From: Beijerinckiaceae bacterium
Lineage (GTDB): Bacteria > Pseudomonadota > Alphaproteobacteria > Rhizobiales > Beijerinckiaceae
Direction of reading: 5' to 3'
Assembly (NCBI GenBank): GCA_026461505.1
Contig: JAPJMW010000008.1
Coordinates: forward strand, 1-43,670
Length of the DNA stretch: 43,670 nucleotides
Shown: positions 7,319 to 20,036 of the stretch, piece after piece
How the letters are laid out: each line of letters starts with the position of its first letter
How positions within the stretch are numbered: the first letter of the stretch is position 1
Position numbers and translations under genes: made by a program
Notes under the pieces: model-generated
What the model was told of the DNA's origin: nothing
The model's database searches: none
What the model saw: only the letters and a program-made list of their open reading frames with translations

Positions 7319-9958
7319 ATGAACGACAAGAACTCATCGGGCGACAAGACGCTTCATATGTCACAGACCAAGACGCTTAGCCTTAAGCGTCCGGTCGAGC
7401 AGGGCGTGGTGCGTCAAAGTTTTTCGCATGGCCGTACAAAGGCGGTTGTCGTTGAAAAGGTGAAGCGCCGTATTGTTGGACCTGGTGAAACACCAGTGGT
7501 GGCAGAAGCCGCTCCTGTGGCGCCAAAGCCCGTTGTTCAGGCCCCTGTTGCCGCAGCAGCAGCACCCGCTCCGGCTGCCCCTGCCAAGCCAACGCCCTCG
7601 CGTTCGGCGCCTGCATCCAAGTCAACCGCGCCTTCCGGCGTTGTTCTTCGCACCTTGACCGAAGACGAGCGCGATGCGCGTTCACTGGCCCTCATTGAAG
7701 CGCGTAAGCGCGAAGAGATTGAGCGCAAACAGGCTGAAATCGATGCGAAAGCGCGCAGCGAGCGCGAAGCCATTGAAAAAGTGGAACGTGACGCAGCTGA
7801 AGCCCGCAAGGCAGAAGAAGATGATCGTCGTCGCTTTGATGACGAAGTTAAAAAGAAATCTGAAAGCGAAGCGCGCCGCCGTCTTGGTGAAGGCGAAGTT
7901 GAAAAAGCGCCGGCTCCTGAGCGTCTGGTCATCCCGCCGCGCCGCACGGGCGCCGCTATGCTTGAAGCCGATGGGGAAGAGCGCAAGTCCATTCGTCGTC
8001 CGGGTGGTGGTCTCGCCGCCCGCGCCCCTGTGCCACCTAAGCCAGCCCCTCGCGCCGATGATCGTCGCCGTGGTCGCTTGACGGTTACGAGCGTTACCGG
8101 AGGCGAAGATGAAGAGCGCGTCCGTTCGCTGGCAGCGTTTAAGCGCCGCGTTCAGCGCCTTAAAGGCAATCAACAGGCTGAGACGAAAGAAAAGATTGCT
8201 CGTGAAGTCGTTATTCCTGAGGCTATCGCCATTCAGGAACTCGCTAACCGTATGGCCGAGCGCGCGGTTGACGTTATCCGCTTTCTGATGAAGCAGGGCC
8301 AGATGGTGAAGATCACAGACGTGATCGACGCTGATACGGCCCAGCTGGTCGCTGAAGAATTTGGCCACACCGTGAAGCGCGTGGCCGAGTCGGATGTTGA
8401 AGAAGGTCTATTCGATACGCCGGACACTGATAACCATCTCGTGTCGCGTCCGCCTGTTGTCACCATTATGGGCCATGTCGACCACGGTAAAACATCGTTG
8501 CTCGATGCGATCCGGAAAGCCAACGTCGCTGGTGGCGAAGCGGGTGGTATCACTCAGCATATCGGTGCCTACCAAGTGGTGGCACCCAATGGCGCGAAGA
8601 TTACCTTTATCGATACCCCCGGCCATGCCGCCTTTACACAAATGCGTGCCCGTGGTGCGAAGGTAACCGATATCGTGGTTCTCGTTGTGGCGGCCGATGA
8701 TGGCGTCATGCCACAGACGATTGAGGCGATTAACCACGCCAAGGCCGCCAAAGTGCCGATGATTGTTGCCATCAACAAGATCGACAAGCCGGATGCCAAG
8801 CCTGATCGCGTGAAAACAGAATTGCTGCAATATTCGGTTCAAGTTGAATCGATGGGTGGTGAGACACTCGAAGTCGAAGTATCGGCTACCAAACGCACCA
8901 ATCTTGATAAGCTACTTGAAGCCATCGCCCTTCAATCCGAATTGCTTGATCTTAAAGCCAATCCGGAACGCGAAGCCGAAGGCACCGTTATCGAAGCCAA
9001 GCTTGATCGCGGTCGCGGTCCAGTTGCAACCGTTCTTGTCCAACGAGGTACCTTGCGTTCTGGCGATATTGTGGTCGCGGGTTCCGAATATGGGCGCGTT
9101 CGTGCGTTGATTTCGGATTTGGGCGAGCAGATCAAAGAAGCCGGCCCTTCGGTTCCGGTTGAAGTTCTCGGCTTTAATGGTGCGCCAGAAGCAGGTGATC
9201 GTTTGGCTGTGGTTGAATCGGAAGCCCGCGCGCGTGAAATCACCGAATACCGTCAGCGTCAAAAGCGCGAGCGGAATTCAGTGCGCGCAGGCGCTGCTCG
9301 TGGCTCGCTCACGGATATGATGAGCCAGCTGAAAGCATCGGGCCGCAAGGAATTCCCGTTGCTCATCAAGGGCGATGTGCAAGGTTCGGTTGAAGCAATT
9401 ATCAACTCGCTTGAAAAGCTCGGCACAGACGAAGTGGGTGCACGCATCATCCATTCGGGTGTTGGTGGTATCAACGAGTCCGATGTGACCTTGGCAGAAG
9501 CATCAGGTGCTGCAATCATTGGCTTTAACGTGCGCGCGAATAAAGAAGCGCGTGACGCAGCTGAGCGTTCGGGCACCGAAATTCGCTACTACAACATCAT
9601 TTACGATCTCGTCGATGATATCAAAAAGGCAATGTCCGGATTGCTTGCTCCAACGCTGCGCGAAGAGCGTCTCGGCGAAGCCCGCATCCTTCAGGTCTTC
9701 GGCGTGTCGAAGGTCGGCAAAGTCGCCGGTTGCTTGGTGCAAGATGGCCGCGTCGAGCGTGGCGCCCATGTTCGCTTGATCCGCGATAACGTCGTGATCC
9801 ACGAAGGCAAGCTATCGACGCTCAAGCGCTTCAAGGACGAGGTCAAGGATGTTGGCTCGGGCCAAGAATGCGGTATGGCGTTCGAAAACTACCAAGATAT
9901 GCGCGAAGGTGACATCATCGAGTGCTACCGCGTCGAAGAAATCCGCCGCTCGCTGTAA
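7319..9958 (+). CDS. infB: Translation initiation factor IF-2
   Basis: IF-2 is the GTPase that delivers initiator fMet-tRNA to the 30S subunit and promotes subunit joining. The 879-aa protein has an alphaproteobacterial N-terminal module ([20 protein letters not shown]) and a long low-complexity Ala/Pro then Glu/Arg-rich linker to about residue 280. The IF2_N domain ([20 protein letters not shown]) follows, then the G domain with GHVDHGKT at 385-392, DTPGHAAF and NKIDKPD, then domains II-IV. ATG 7319 fits the conserved N-terminus. A shorter form from internal starts is known in other bacteria but cannot be judged here. A terminator-like hairpin follows. Confidence 0.98.
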   Translation: MNDKNSSGDKTLHMSQTKTLSLKRPVEQGVVRQSFSHGRTKAVVVEKVKRRIVGPGETPVVAEAAPVAPKPVVQAPVAAAAAPAPAAPAKPTPSRSAPASKSTAPSGVVLRTLTEDERDARSLALIEARKREEIERKQAEIDAKARSEREAIEKVERDAAEARKAEEDDRRRFDDEVKKKSESEARRRLGEGEVEKAPAPERLVIPPRRTGAAMLEADGEERKSIRRPGGGLAARAPVPPKPAPRADDRRRGRLTVTSVTGGEDEERVRSLAAFKRRVQRLKGNQQAETKEKIAREVVIPEAIAIQELANRMAERAVDVIRFLMKQGQMVKITDVIDADTAQLVAEEFGHTVKRVAESDVEEGLFDTPDTDNHLVSRPPVVTIMGHVDHGKTSLLDAIRKANVAGGEAGGITQHIGAYQVVAPNGAKITFIDTPGHAAFTQMRARGAKVTDIVVLVVAADDGVMPQTIEAINHAKAAKVPMIVAINKIDKPDAKPDRVKTELLQYSVQVESMGGETLEVEVSATKRTNLDKLLEAIALQSELLDLKANPEREAEGTVIEAKLDRGRGPVATVLVQRGTLRSGDIVVAGSEYGRVRALISDLGEQIKEAGPSVPVEVLGFNGAPEAGDRLAVVESEARAREITEYRQRQKRERNSVRAGAARGSLTDMMSQLKASGRKEFPLLIKGDVQGSVEAIINSLEKLGTDEVGARIIHSGVGGINESDVTLAEASGAAIIGFNVRANKEARDAAERSGTEIRYYNIIYDLVDDIKKAMSGLLAPTLREERLGEARILQVFGVSKVGKVAGCLVQDGRVERGAHVRLIRDNVVIHEGKLSTLKRFKDEVKDVGSGQECGMAFENYQDMREGDIIECYRVEEIRRSL

Positions 9959-9965
9959 CGATTTT

Positions 9966-9994
9966 GAGGGCTCGGTATCAACCGGGCCCTCTTT
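9966..9994 (+). terminator. Hairpin after infB
   Basis: GAGGGC (9966-9971) pairs with GCCCTC (9986-9991), with an inner CGGT / ACCG stem, followed by TTTCCCCTTT. The U tract is interrupted, so termination is probably partial and rbfA may still receive read-through. Confidence 0.55.
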
Positions 9995-10042
9995 CCCCTT
10001 TAACCCCTTTATCCGGTCCCAGCCCGGAATGGCGGTGTCGAC

Positions 10043-10465
10043 ATGAAACACAAACAAGACGCTCCTCGCGGCCCTTCGCAACGCCAATTGCGCGTCGGAG
10101 AATTGGTTCGCCACGCGATTGCTGAACTCCTGCGTCGTGGCGAAATCATCGATCCGGTGATTGAAAGCGCGATCATCACAATTCCGGAAGTTCGCCTCTC
10201 GCCCGATCTTAAAATCGCCACCGCTTACGTCTCTTTGCACGATGAAACGCAAGAGGCTGCCGTCATAAAAGCTTTGGGCAAATATAGTGGTCTTTTCCGC
10301 ACAGAAATTGCGCGCAAAGTGAATTTGAAATTCGCACCTAACGTCCGCTTCCGTCCCGATGAGACACTCGAAGCCGCGGCCAAAATTGATGCTTTGCTAC
10401 GCCGTCCCGAGGTGCAGCGTGATCTCGCAAGCCGCGACGATATTGACGAGACCAACGAGGACTAA
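10043..10465 (+). CDS. rbfA: Ribosome-binding factor A
   Basis: RbfA is a KH-like cold-shock factor that binds the 30S subunit and aids 16S rRNA 5'-end maturation. The 140-aa protein starts with a basic segment ([20 protein letters not shown]) and has the typical core [15 protein letters not shown] ([15 protein letters not shown]) and [24 protein letters not shown] end. It lies in the usual place between infB and truB, with a 6-bp gap to truB, so the two are probably cotranslated. Confidence 0.95.
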   Translation: MKHKQDAPRGPSQRQLRVGELVRHAIAELLRRGEIIDPVIESAIITIPEVRLSPDLKIATAYVSLHDETQEAAVIKALGKYSGLFRTEIARKVNLKFAPNVRFRPDETLEAAAKIDALLRRPEVQRDLASRDDIDETNED

Positions 10466-10471
10466 TTCCCC

Positions 10472-11374
10472 ATGAACGCGCCAAAAAAACACCGCGCGGA
10501 TCGGCATGGCTGGATCGTGCTGGATAAGCCTTTCGGCATGACATCCACCCACGCCGTGGCTGTCGTTCGGCGTATGTTGAACGCCAAAAAAGCGGGCCAC
10601 GCCGGCACGCTTGATCCGCTTGCATCAGGCCTCTTACCGCTAGCCTTTGGCGAAGCCACCAAAACTGTCCCTTATGTGGTGGATGGCGAAAAGGCTTATG
10701 CTTTTACGGTTAGTTTTGGCACCGAAACCGACACCGATGATGCCGAAGGCCGAATTGTTGGCACAAGCGATAAACGCCCAAGCGAGGCTGAAATCCTCGC
10801 AGCATTACCCCATTTTATTGGTGCCATCACCCAAGTGCCGCCGCGCTACTCGGCGATCAAAGTCGACGGCGAGCGGGCTTATGATTTGGCGCGCGGTGGC
10901 GAAACGGTTGAATTGCAACCCCGTACGGTTGAAATTCACGCGCTGCGTCTCGTTTCTTATGATGGTCAATCGACCCAGCTTGAAGCCGAATGCGGCAAGG
11001 GTACCTATGTCCGCGCGATAGCGCGCGATTTGGGCCGCATGCTCGGCTCGTTAGGCTATGTCTCGGCGCTCCGCCGCACCCGCGTCGGCCCCTTCACCGA
11101 GGCGAATTCTGTGACAATGGCGGCGTTAGAAGCCGATCCGGAGGCCGTTTTTCAAGCCTTGCGCAGTGTCGATACAGGGCTTCTGGAATTGCCCTGCGTA
11201 CGCGTGACCTCCGATGGCGCGCTTAGGCTCAAGCGCGGCCAGTCGGTCATTGTGCGCGGCGCGGATGCGCCTGAGGAAGGCGCAACCGCCTACGCAACCC
11301 AAAACGGCATTGTCGTTGCCATCGGCGTTATCGAGCACGGCTCGCTTGTGCCGAACCGGGTGTTTAATTTGTAA
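10472..11374 (+). CDS. truB: tRNA pseudouridine-55 synthase
   Basis: TruB converts uridine 55 in the T loop of tRNAs to pseudouridine. The 300-aa protein has the N-terminal GWIVLDKPFGMTSTHAV motif and the catalytic-Asp motif KAGHAGTLDPLASGLLPLA. It also has QVPPRYSAIKVDGERAYDLA and the CGKGTYVRAIARDLG region, all diagnostic of TruB. ATG 10472 follows rbfA closely. An intrinsic terminator overlaps its stop. Confidence 0.97.
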   Translation: MNAPKKHRADRHGWIVLDKPFGMTSTHAVAVVRRMLNAKKAGHAGTLDPLASGLLPLAFGEATKTVPYVVDGEKAYAFTVSFGTETDTDDAEGRIVGTSDKRPSEAEILAALPHFIGAITQVPPRYSAIKVDGERAYDLARGGETVELQPRTVEIHALRLVSYDGQSTQLEAECGKGTYVRAIARDLGRMLGSLGYVSALRRTRVGPFTEANSVTMAALEADPEAVFQALRSVDTGLLELPCVRVTSDGALRLKRGQSVIVRGADAPEEGATAYATQNGIVVAIGVIEHGSLVPNRVFNL

Positions 11375-11396
11375 TCGTCCGATTACCGTCTTTTTT
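11371..11396 (+). terminator. Intrinsic terminator of the infB-rbfA-truB transcript
   Basis: GTAATC (11371-11376) and GATTAC (11381-11386) form a stem around GTCC, and six T occur at 11391-11396. The stem includes the truB stop codon. Confidence 0.6.
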
Positions 11397-11515
11397 CCTC
11401 GCATTCTCCCCAAATTCGTGTATATGTCCCCCCAACGCGCGGGGATTGGTCTCCGCCGTTTCCGTTTGCATGACCGTGCTGGACGACATCCCGGCTCGGC
11501 CCTGTGACGGAGGAT

Positions 11516-11550
11516 ATGGCTCTGAAGCCATTGTTTTCTAAACATAAAGG
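11516..11550 (+). promoter_or_regulatory. Structured rpsO leader, possible S15 autoregulation site
   Basis: ATGGCT (11516-11521) and AGCCAT (11526-11531) form a perfect hairpin with loop CTGA just upstream of the AAAGG ribosome site (11546-11550). GGAT (11512-11515) could pair with ATCC (11553-11556), next to the start codon, giving a pseudoknot-like fold. S15 represses its own mRNA through varied leader structures in several bacteria; application here is inference. Confidence 0.35.
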
Positions 11551-11558
11551 AACATCCG

Positions 11559-11828
11559 ATGTCGATTACGCCAGAACGCAAGCAAGAGCTTGTGAAGCAA
11601 TACGCAACGGTTGCCGGCGATACCGGTTCGCCTGAAGTTCAGATCGCGATCCTCACCGAGCGCATCACCAATCTAACCGGCCACTTCAAGAGCCATGCGA
11701 AAGATAACCATTCGCGTCGTGGTTTGTTGAAGATGGTGTCGCAGCGTCGTTCGCTCCTTGATTACGTCAAGGGAAAGGATGAAGCCCGTTATCGTTCGAT
11801 CATCGAGCGTTTGGGCATCCGTCGCTAA
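11559..11828 (+). CDS. rpsO: 30S ribosomal protein S15
   Basis: S15 is a primary 16S rRNA-binding protein of the 30S platform. The 89-aa length is standard. The sequence contains the family hallmarks [40 protein letters not shown] and [20 protein letters not shown]. It has an AAAGGA ribosome site and its own leader after the truB terminator. It is paired with pnp downstream, as in most proteobacteria. Confidence 0.98.
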   Translation: MSITPERKQELVKQYATVAGDTGSPEVQIAILTERITNLTGHFKSHAKDNHSRRGLLKMVSQRRSLLDYVKGKDEARYRSIIERLGIRR

Positions 11829-11874
11829 GATTGTTAATCCCGCAGCAACCCTTTTGGGCTTAGTTGCGTTTCAA

Positions 11875-11906
11875 GAGGCAGACGGCATTCCGGCCGCCTG
11901 CTTCTC
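11875..11906 (+). terminator. rpsO-pnp intergenic hairpin
   Basis: GAGGCAG (11875-11881) pairs with CTGCTTC (11898-11904), with inner CGGC / GCCG. A second smaller hairpin (CGCA..CCC / GGG..TGCG) precedes it at about 11841-11868. There is no good T tract. It could be a leaky terminator or a processing site of the kind that controls pnp mRNA decay in other bacteria (inference). Confidence 0.5.
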
Positions 11907-12057
11907 ATTCCCGGGGTGCACGGCAGGGTGCCGACATCCCTAAACCCTGCCTCTCTACGACGATCATGGCAGGATCGCCGGATGCTGGTACTGCCAGCTT
12001 CTCGCCGTCTTGCTCGTGGTCTCTTCCGAGGCAAATCAGAGAAGTGACAAGACACAC

Positions 12058-14196
12058 ATGTTCGATATCCAAAAAGTAGAACTCACCTGGGCTGGCCGTA
12101 AGCTGACCCTGGAAACGGGCCGTATTGCGCGTCAGGCCGATGCTGCCGTTCTCGCCACCTATGGCGAAACCACCGTCCTCGCCACCGTTGTTTCGGCGAA
12201 AGACGCCAAGCCTGGCATCGATTTCTTCCCATTGACTGTTAACTATCAGGAAAAGGCGTTTGCCGCTGGCCGCATTCCCGGTGGTTATTTCAAGCGCGAA
12301 GGTCGCCCAACCGAGAAGGAAACATTGGTTTCCCGTTTGATTGATCGCCCCATCCGCCCGCTCTTCGTCGAAGGCTACCGGAACGAGACGCAAGTCGTCG
12401 TTACCGTTCTGGCGCATGACCTTGAAAACGATCCCGACATCGTGGCGATGGTTGCAGCTTCTGCAGCACTGACCCTTTCAGGCGTGCCTTTCATGGGTCC
12501 TGTCGGTGCAGCCCGCGTCGGCTATATCAACGGCCAGTTCCGCTTGAACCCAACACTCGCCGAAATGGCCGACTCGGTGCTCGACCTTGTTGTCGCTGGT
12601 ACGACCGATGCTGTGTTGATGGTTGAGTCGGAAGCCAAAGAGCTTTCCGAAGAAGTCATGCTTGGCGCGGTTATGCATGGACATACGGGCTTCCAGCCTG
12701 TGATCGACGCGATCATCAAGCTTGCTGAAGTTGCAGCCAAAGAACCACGCGATTTCACAACGCCAGATCATTCGGAACTCGAAGGCAAAATCTTGAAGCT
12801 CGTTGAAGCTGAGCTTCGCGATGCGTTCACGACACCTGCCAAGCAGGAACGTCAGAACAAAGTATCGGCTGCTAAGTCAAAGGTCATGGATGCGTTTTGT
12901 GGCGAAAGCGTTGCCGAGCCACTCGCACCAACCTTGGTTGGCGGCGTGTTCAAAGAAGTCGAAGCGAAAATCGTTCGCTGGAACATTTTAGACACAAAGA
13001 AGCGCATCGATGGTCGCGATCTTGTGACCGTTCGTCCAATTATTGCGGAAGCAGGCATTCTGCCACGCGCCCATGGTTCAGCGCTCTTCACCCGCGGTGA
13101 AACGCAGGCGATGGTTGTTGCAACGCTTGGCACAGCCGATGACGAGCAGTTCATTGATTCGCTCGAAGGCACCTACAAAGAAACCTTCTTGCTGCATTAC
13201 AACTTCCCTCCCTACTCGGTCGGTGAAACGGGCCGTATGGGTTCGCCAGGTCGCCGCGAAATCGGCCATGGCAAGCTTGCATGGCGCGCGGTTCGTCCGA
13301 TGCTCCCAGCGCATCACGAGTTCCCGTACACGATCCGTTTGGTCTCCGAGATCACCGAGTCGAATGGTTCGTCGTCGATGGCCACCGTTTGCGGTTCATC
13401 GCTTGCTTTGATGGATGCAGGCGTGCCGTTGAAGAGCCCGATCGCCGGTATCGCGATGGGTCTTATCCTTGAAGGCGAACGCTATGCCGTTCTCTCCGAC
13501 ATTCTTGGCGACGAGGATCATCTCGGCGACATGGATTTCAAGGTGGCAGGAACCGAGAATGGCGTAACCTCGCTGCAAATGGACATCAAGATCGCCGGTA
13601 TTACCGAGGAGATCATGAAGGTCGCCCTGCATCAGGCCAAGGATGGCCGTCTGCATATTTTGGGCGAAATGGCCAAGGGTCTTGCAGGCGCTCGCGCCGA
13701 GCTCGGCCAATATGCGCCACGCATTGAGACGATGAAGATCCCAACCGATAAGATCCGCGAAGTAATCGGCACGGGCGGCAAAGTCATCCGCGAAATCGTC
13801 GAAAAGACAGGCGCGAAGATCAATATCGAGGACGACGGCACCGTGAAGATCGCCTCTTCCGATGGCGCTTCGATCACGGCCGCGATCAACTGGATCAAGT
13901 CGATTGCGTCTGAGCCAGAGCTCAACATGATCTATGAAGGCACGGTTGTGAAAACCGCCGAATTCGGTGCTTTCGTCAACTTCTTCGGCGCCAAAGACGG
14001 CCTCGTTCACATCTCGCAGCTCGCAGCCGCGCGCGTGAACAAGGTCACGGACGTGGTGAAGGAAGGCGACAAGGTCAAGGTTAAGCTTTTGGGCTTCGAC
14101 GAGCGCGGCAAAGTCCGCCTCTCGATGAAGGCCGTTGATCAAACAACCGGCGAAGATCTCGAAGCCAAGGCTGCCGCTGAAGGCACGGCCGAGTAA
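12058..14196 (+). CDS. pnp: Polynucleotide phosphorylase
   Basis: PNPase is a trimeric 3'-to-5' phosphorolytic exoribonuclease and degradosome component. The start ATG 12058 gives the conserved [20 protein letters not shown] (712 aa); an open frame upstream is not conserved. Domains in order are RNase PH 1, an alpha-helical linker, and RNase PH 2 ([24 protein letters not shown] catalytic region, residues about 400-540). A KH domain follows with the GTGGK loop ([20 protein letters not shown]), then S1 ([20 protein letters not shown]). A strong terminator follows. Confidence 0.98.
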   Translation: MFDIQKVELTWAGRKLTLETGRIARQADAAVLATYGETTVLATVVSAKDAKPGIDFFPLTVNYQEKAFAAGRIPGGYFKREGRPTEKETLVSRLIDRPIRPLFVEGYRNETQVVVTVLAHDLENDPDIVAMVAASAALTLSGVPFMGPVGAARVGYINGQFRLNPTLAEMADSVLDLVVAGTTDAVLMVESEAKELSEEVMLGAVMHGHTGFQPVIDAIIKLAEVAAKEPRDFTTPDHSELEGKILKLVEAELRDAFTTPAKQERQNKVSAAKSKVMDAFCGESVAEPLAPTLVGGVFKEVEAKIVRWNILDTKKRIDGRDLVTVRPIIAEAGILPRAHGSALFTRGETQAMVVATLGTADDEQFIDSLEGTYKETFLLHYNFPPYSVGETGRMGSPGRREIGHGKLAWRAVRPMLPAHHEFPYTIRLVSEITESNGSSSMATVCGSSLALMDAGVPLKSPIAGIAMGLILEGERYAVLSDILGDEDHLGDMDFKVAGTENGVTSLQMDIKIAGITEEIMKVALHQAKDGRLHILGEMAKGLAGARAELGQYAPRIETMKIPTDKIREVIGTGGKVIREIVEKTGAKINIEDDGTVKIASSDGASITAAINWIKSIASEPELNMIYEGTVVKTAEFGAFVNFFGAKDGLVHISQLAAARVNKVTDVVKEGDKVKVKLLGFDERGKVRLSMKAVDQTTGEDLEAKAAAEGTAE

Positions 14197-14219
14197 TTAG
14201 CGCTTCTGCTAAAGCATTT

Positions 14220-14248
14220 AAAAAGGCGGCCTTTGGGTCGCCTTTTTT
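14220..14248 (+). terminator. Intrinsic terminator of pnp
   Basis: AAAAAGGCG (14220-14228) pairs with CGCCTTTTT (14239-14247) around GCCTTTGGGT, with six consecutive T at 14243-14248. It is canonical. Confidence 0.9.
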
Positions 14249-14319
14249 ATTAATTCGTTGCAATCGAAGCGTGCGTTCGCTAGCAATGACGGATGAAATA
14301 GCGCTACCGTCTTACGCCC

Positions 14320-14712
14320 TTAATGCAGAACCCGCGCAACCGTTGGCAGATCAAGCGAGAAGGCCGGAATATCGACCGAGAACATCTCGCCGCCTGGTCC
14401 TTCCATCACATAAGCGCCCACCATAATGCCCTGAGGGGTCTCTAGCGGGCATCCGCTCGTATAGGTGAAGGATGAGCAGGGGCCGATCGTTGGCTGCTCG
14501 CCTACCACGCCCTCGCCGCGCACTTCCTGGATTTTGCCATTGCCATCGGTAATTTTCCAATACCGGCTGAGGAGCGTTACCGTCTCCTCGCCGAGATTGG
14601 CGATCTCGATGGTATAGGACCAGAAATACCGTCCGCTTTGCGGCAAAGATTGTTCGGCCATATAGGCCGGTTCAACCGTAATCTGAATACCGCGGGTGGT
14701 TGAACGATACAT
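14320..14712 (-). CDS. apaG: ApaG-family protein
   Basis: This 130-aa protein has the fibronectin-III-like ApaG/DUF525 fold. Features are N-terminal GIQITVEPAYMAEQS, central FWSYTIEIANLGEETVTLLS with RYWKITDGNG, the hallmark GEGVVGEQPTIGPCSSFTYT, and MVGAYVMEGPGGEMFSVDIP. ApaG is linked to cobalt tolerance and diadenosine tetraphosphate metabolism in enterobacteria, and the biochemical role is uncertain. It stands alone, convergent with pnp, with a GAGG ribosome site. Confidence 0.94.
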   Translation of the reverse strand: MYRSTTRGIQITVEPAYMAEQSLPQSGRYFWSYTIEIANLGEETVTLLSRYWKITDGNGKIQEVRGEGVVGEQPTIGPCSSFTYTSGCPLETPQGIMVGAYVMEGPGGEMFSVDIPAFSLDLPTVARVLH

Positions 14713-14811
14713 CGCAATCCTCTTTGTGCATTCGTACCGAATGATACACGTTTAGGTAGGCCACGCTATCCTTGCGCGTCAATATTGCGGGTGTGTGAAA
14801 CGCCCGACCCG

Positions 14812-14848
14812 AAAAAAACCCCCGCATGAATCGATCCATGCGGGGGTT
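14812..14848 (-). terminator. Intrinsic terminator of rpsA
   Basis: A perfect 12-bp stem AACCCCCGCATG (14817-14828) / CATGCGGGGGTT (14837-14848) with an 8-nt loop is followed, on the minus strand, by a run of T (the A tract at 14812-14818). It is a very strong terminator for the rpsA transcript. Confidence 0.92.
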
Positions 14849-14878
14849 CAATTTTAACTCAAGAAGAGAAATCGTCGA

Positions 14879-16594
14879 TTACTCGCCCGACTTCTTCTTC
14901 AAAGCGGCACCCAAAATGTCGCCGAGGGACGCGCCAGCATCGGCTGAGCCGTACTGTGCAATCGCTTCCTTCTCTTCGGCCATTTCAAGAGCCTTGATCG
15001 AGACCTGCACCTTGCGGGCCTTGCGGTCGAACAGAATGACGCGAGCGTCAATCTTCTCGCCGGCTGCAAAGCGCTCTGGACGCTGTTCAGCACGATCACG
15101 GGCCAAATCGCCGCGCTTGATGAAGGTCATGAATTCGGTGCCGACAATCTTCACGTCGAGACCGGCTTCCTTCACTTCCACCACTTCGCAGGTGACGATG
15201 GCGTTCTTCTTGAGGTCGCTGCCTGGTGCGTCTGCAGCTTCGGCGAACTTGTCGCCGCCCATCTGCTTCACGCCAAGGGAGATGCGCTCCTTCTCGACAT
15301 CAACATCGAGAACCTGAGCCTTGACCATATCGCCCTTTTTGTACTCTTCGATCACCTGTTCGCCTGGGCGGTTCCAGTCGAGATCGGAGAGATGGACCAT
15401 ACCATCCACATCGCCTTCAAGGCCGATGAAGAGACCGAATTCGGTCTTGTTCTTCACTTCGCCTTCAACCGTGCTGCCTGCTGGATATTTCTCAGCAAAA
15501 GCTTCCCATGGATTCTGCAGCGTCTGCTTGAGACCAAGCGAGATGCGGCGCTTTGACGAATCCACTTCGAGGATCTGCACTTCGACTTCCTGCGAGGTCG
15601 AAACGATCTTGCCGGGATGCACGTTCTTCTTCGTCCACGACATTTCGGAGACGTGGATCAGGCCTTCAATGCCTGGTTCCAATTCAACGAATGCACCGTA
15701 GTCGGTGATGTTCGTGACGCGACCCGAGAAGCGCGAATTGAGCGGATATTTCGCTTCAATCGCTTCCCACGGATCAGCCAGCAATTGCTTGATGCCGAGC
15801 GAGATGCGGTGCGTATCATGGTTGATCTTGATGATCTTAACCTTGAGCTGCTGACCGATGGTCACCACTTCGGACGGATGGTTGACGCGGCGCCATGCCA
15901 TGTCAGTGACGTGCAACAGACCATCAATACCACCGAGATCGACGAATGCGCCGTATTCGGTGATGTTCTTGACGGTACCGTCAACGGTTTGACCTTCCTC
16001 GAGATTGGCAACGAGTTCGGTACGGGCCTCTGCGCGCGTCTCTTCCAATACGCTACGACGCGAAACAACGATGTTGCCGCGACGACGATCCATTTTCAGG
16101 ATCAAGAAAGGCTGCACAATGCTCATCAGCGGGCCGACATCACGGATCGGACGGATATCAACCTGGCTGCGTGGCAAGAAGGCCGTTGCGCCATCAAGAT
16201 CGACCGTATAGCCGCCCTTGACGATGTTGAAGATAACGCCGTTGACCTTCTCTTGCTTCTCGAACGCCTGTTCAAGCTTGACCCAGCTTTCTTCGCGGCG
16301 CGCTTTGTCGCGCGAGATAACGGCTTCGCCGAGCGCGTTTTCGATACGGTCGAGATAGACTTCGACTTCATCGCCAACGCCCGGTGCGCCTTCGCGGCCT
16401 GGGCCTGTAAATTCACGTAAGGCCACGCGACCTTCGGTCTTCAGACCTAAGTCGACAACAGCCATGTCCTTTTCAATGGCAATGATAATGCCCTTGATAA
16501 CGGAACCTTCTAGCGAGTCGCTCTTGCTGAATGACTCGTCGAGCAACGCGGCGAAATCATCGCGCGATGGATTGTAAGAGTTAACGGATGCCAT
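14879..16594 (-). CDS. rpsA: 30S ribosomal protein S1
   Basis: S1 unfolds mRNA and docks it to the 30S subunit. The 571-aa protein has six S1 repeats, seen as GSVIKGIIIAIEKDMAVVDL, VNGVIFNIVKGGYTVDLDGA, VDGTVKNITEYGAFVDLGGI, FSGRVTNITDYGAFVELEPG, VEGEVKNKTEFGLFIGLEGD and a degenerate last copy. It is the full-length proteobacterial form. A clear CAGGAG ribosome site precedes ATG 16594. It is downstream of cmk on the same strand, as in most Proteobacteria, with 153 bp between that could hold a promoter and an autoregulatory leader. Confidence 0.98.
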   Translation of the reverse strand: MASVNSYNPSRDDFAALLDESFSKSDSLEGSVIKGIIIAIEKDMAVVDLGLKTEGRVALREFTGPGREGAPGVGDEVEVYLDRIENALGEAVISRDKARREESWVKLEQAFEKQEKVNGVIFNIVKGGYTVDLDGATAFLPRSQVDIRPIRDVGPLMSIVQPFLILKMDRRRGNIVVSRRSVLEETRAEARTELVANLEEGQTVDGTVKNITEYGAFVDLGGIDGLLHVTDMAWRRVNHPSEVVTIGQQLKVKIIKINHDTHRISLGIKQLLADPWEAIEAKYPLNSRFSGRVTNITDYGAFVELEPGIEGLIHVSEMSWTKKNVHPGKIVSTSQEVEVQILEVDSSKRRISLGLKQTLQNPWEAFAEKYPAGSTVEGEVKNKTEFGLFIGLEGDVDGMVHLSDLDWNRPGEQVIEEYKKGDMVKAQVLDVDVEKERISLGVKQMGGDKFAEAADAPGSDLKKNAIVTCEVVEVKEAGLDVKIVGTEFMTFIKRGDLARDRAEQRPERFAAGEKIDARVILFDRKARKVQVSIKALEMAEEKEAIAQYGSADAGASLGDILGAALKKKSGE

Positions 16595-16686
16595 ATTTTC
16601 TCCTGAGAGCCCCGGCTAGGGGCGAAGCGCCGACGGGTTAGTGTTAAAAGGGCGCCCTTCTCCATCGATGTTAAGTAGCTTTGCTA

Positions 16687-16708
16687 CAAAACCACCGCCT
16701 TTAGGCGG
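16687..16708 (-). terminator. Weak terminator-like hairpin between cmk and rpsA
   Basis: On the minus strand CCGCC-TAAA-GGCGG is followed a few bases later by TTTT. This may partly separate cmk and rpsA transcription. The short T tract and spacing make it uncertain. Confidence 0.35.
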
Positions 16709-16747
16709 GTCGGCGCTGAACCGATGTCGAATGACGTATGGAATATC

Positions 16748-19315
<2,568 letters not shown>

Positions 19316-19353
19316 TCTTCGCGTTAGCCCGAGCCTTATTTAAGGCAAAGGGC

Positions 19354-19382
19354 TTGAGTTGGGCGGCGTGGGGGGCTATAGA
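19354..19382 (+). promoter_or_regulatory. Candidate promoter of tRNA-Ala
   Basis: TTGAGT (19354-19359) and TATAGA (19377-19382) are 17 bp apart, about 70 bp upstream of the tRNA gene. The G+C-rich spacer is typical of stable-RNA promoters. Confidence 0.45.
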
Positions 19383-19450
19383 CCCCCGGTCGCAAGCGCC
19401 AATGGCGCAACAAGGCATCGGGCTCCCAAACCCGATTTCGTGACATTAGT

Positions 19451-19526
<76 letters not shown>

Positions 19527-19678
19527 CTTAGCTTTTCTTAATGAGCGAAGCGAATTTAGAAAGGCTAGTGTCCGGCGAAGCTCAAAGAGCGAAGACGGAC
19601 GACACCCAAGTAATCCCCGCATTAGTCACTTCTGGGCCCTCAACGCTCGACGCCACTCATGAACGGGGAAGGTCCGAA

Positions 19679-19984
19679 TTAACCCCGTTCACACGCCCGC
19701 TCATCGGCATCGGCGATACTGGTCACGCGAATTCCCAATGTTTCAGAAATCGAAACGACCTCGCCCTTCAGAATAAGGGTGCCGTTTGCTCTGATCTTAA
19801 GATGCTCGCCGGCGAGTGTATCCAGCTCGATAACGGAACCGACATTGAGTTTAAGGAGATCACGAATAGTAATATTCGATGAGCCGGCTTCAACCGTAAG
19901 CCTAAGCTCAATAGTGTCGAGGATTCCAAGCTTTTGATCCTCTGTCATAGAGGATAATTGTCTAAGGATAGGCTCTGCCGCCAT
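19679..19984 (-). CDS. FliN-like single SpoA-domain protein (paralogue 1)
   Basis: The 101-aa protein is a single SpoA/FliN C-ring-type domain: IELRLTVEAGSSNITIRDLL, GSVIELDTLAGEHLKIRANG and LILKGEVVSISETLGIRVTS. FliN builds the flagellar switch complex and related SpoA proteins the type III secretion C-ring, but no flagellar or secretion gene is near. It is about 60% identical (manual count) to the protein at 21953-22258, same strand and length, so they are recent duplicates. A hairpin GAACGGGG / CCCCGTTC (19661-19690) spans the stop. A terminator-like hairpin lies in its upstream region. It could be a stray flagellar gene or a switch variant. Confidence 0.85.
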   Translation of the reverse strand: MAAEPILRQLSSMTEDQKLGILDTIELRLTVEAGSSNITIRDLLKLNVGSVIELDTLAGEHLKIRANGTLILKGEVVSISETLGIRVTSIADADERACERG

Positions 19985-20036
19985 TTCCGAACCCCGACGC
20001 CTAACGATGGTCTGTCAAACCGAAGCATGCACCAAG

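Noticed and set aside
13396..14142. Long antisense open frame within pnp
   Set aside because: It shows no family motifs and lies wholly opposite a conserved gene; codon usage of pnp explains it.
15617..16420. 267-aa open frame opposite rpsA
   Set aside because: It is antisense to conserved S1 repeats, with no ribosome site or recognisable domain.
19541..19882. 113-aa open frame directly after tRNA-Ala
   Set aside because: It overlaps the FliN-like gene on the opposite strand and resembles no known protein.
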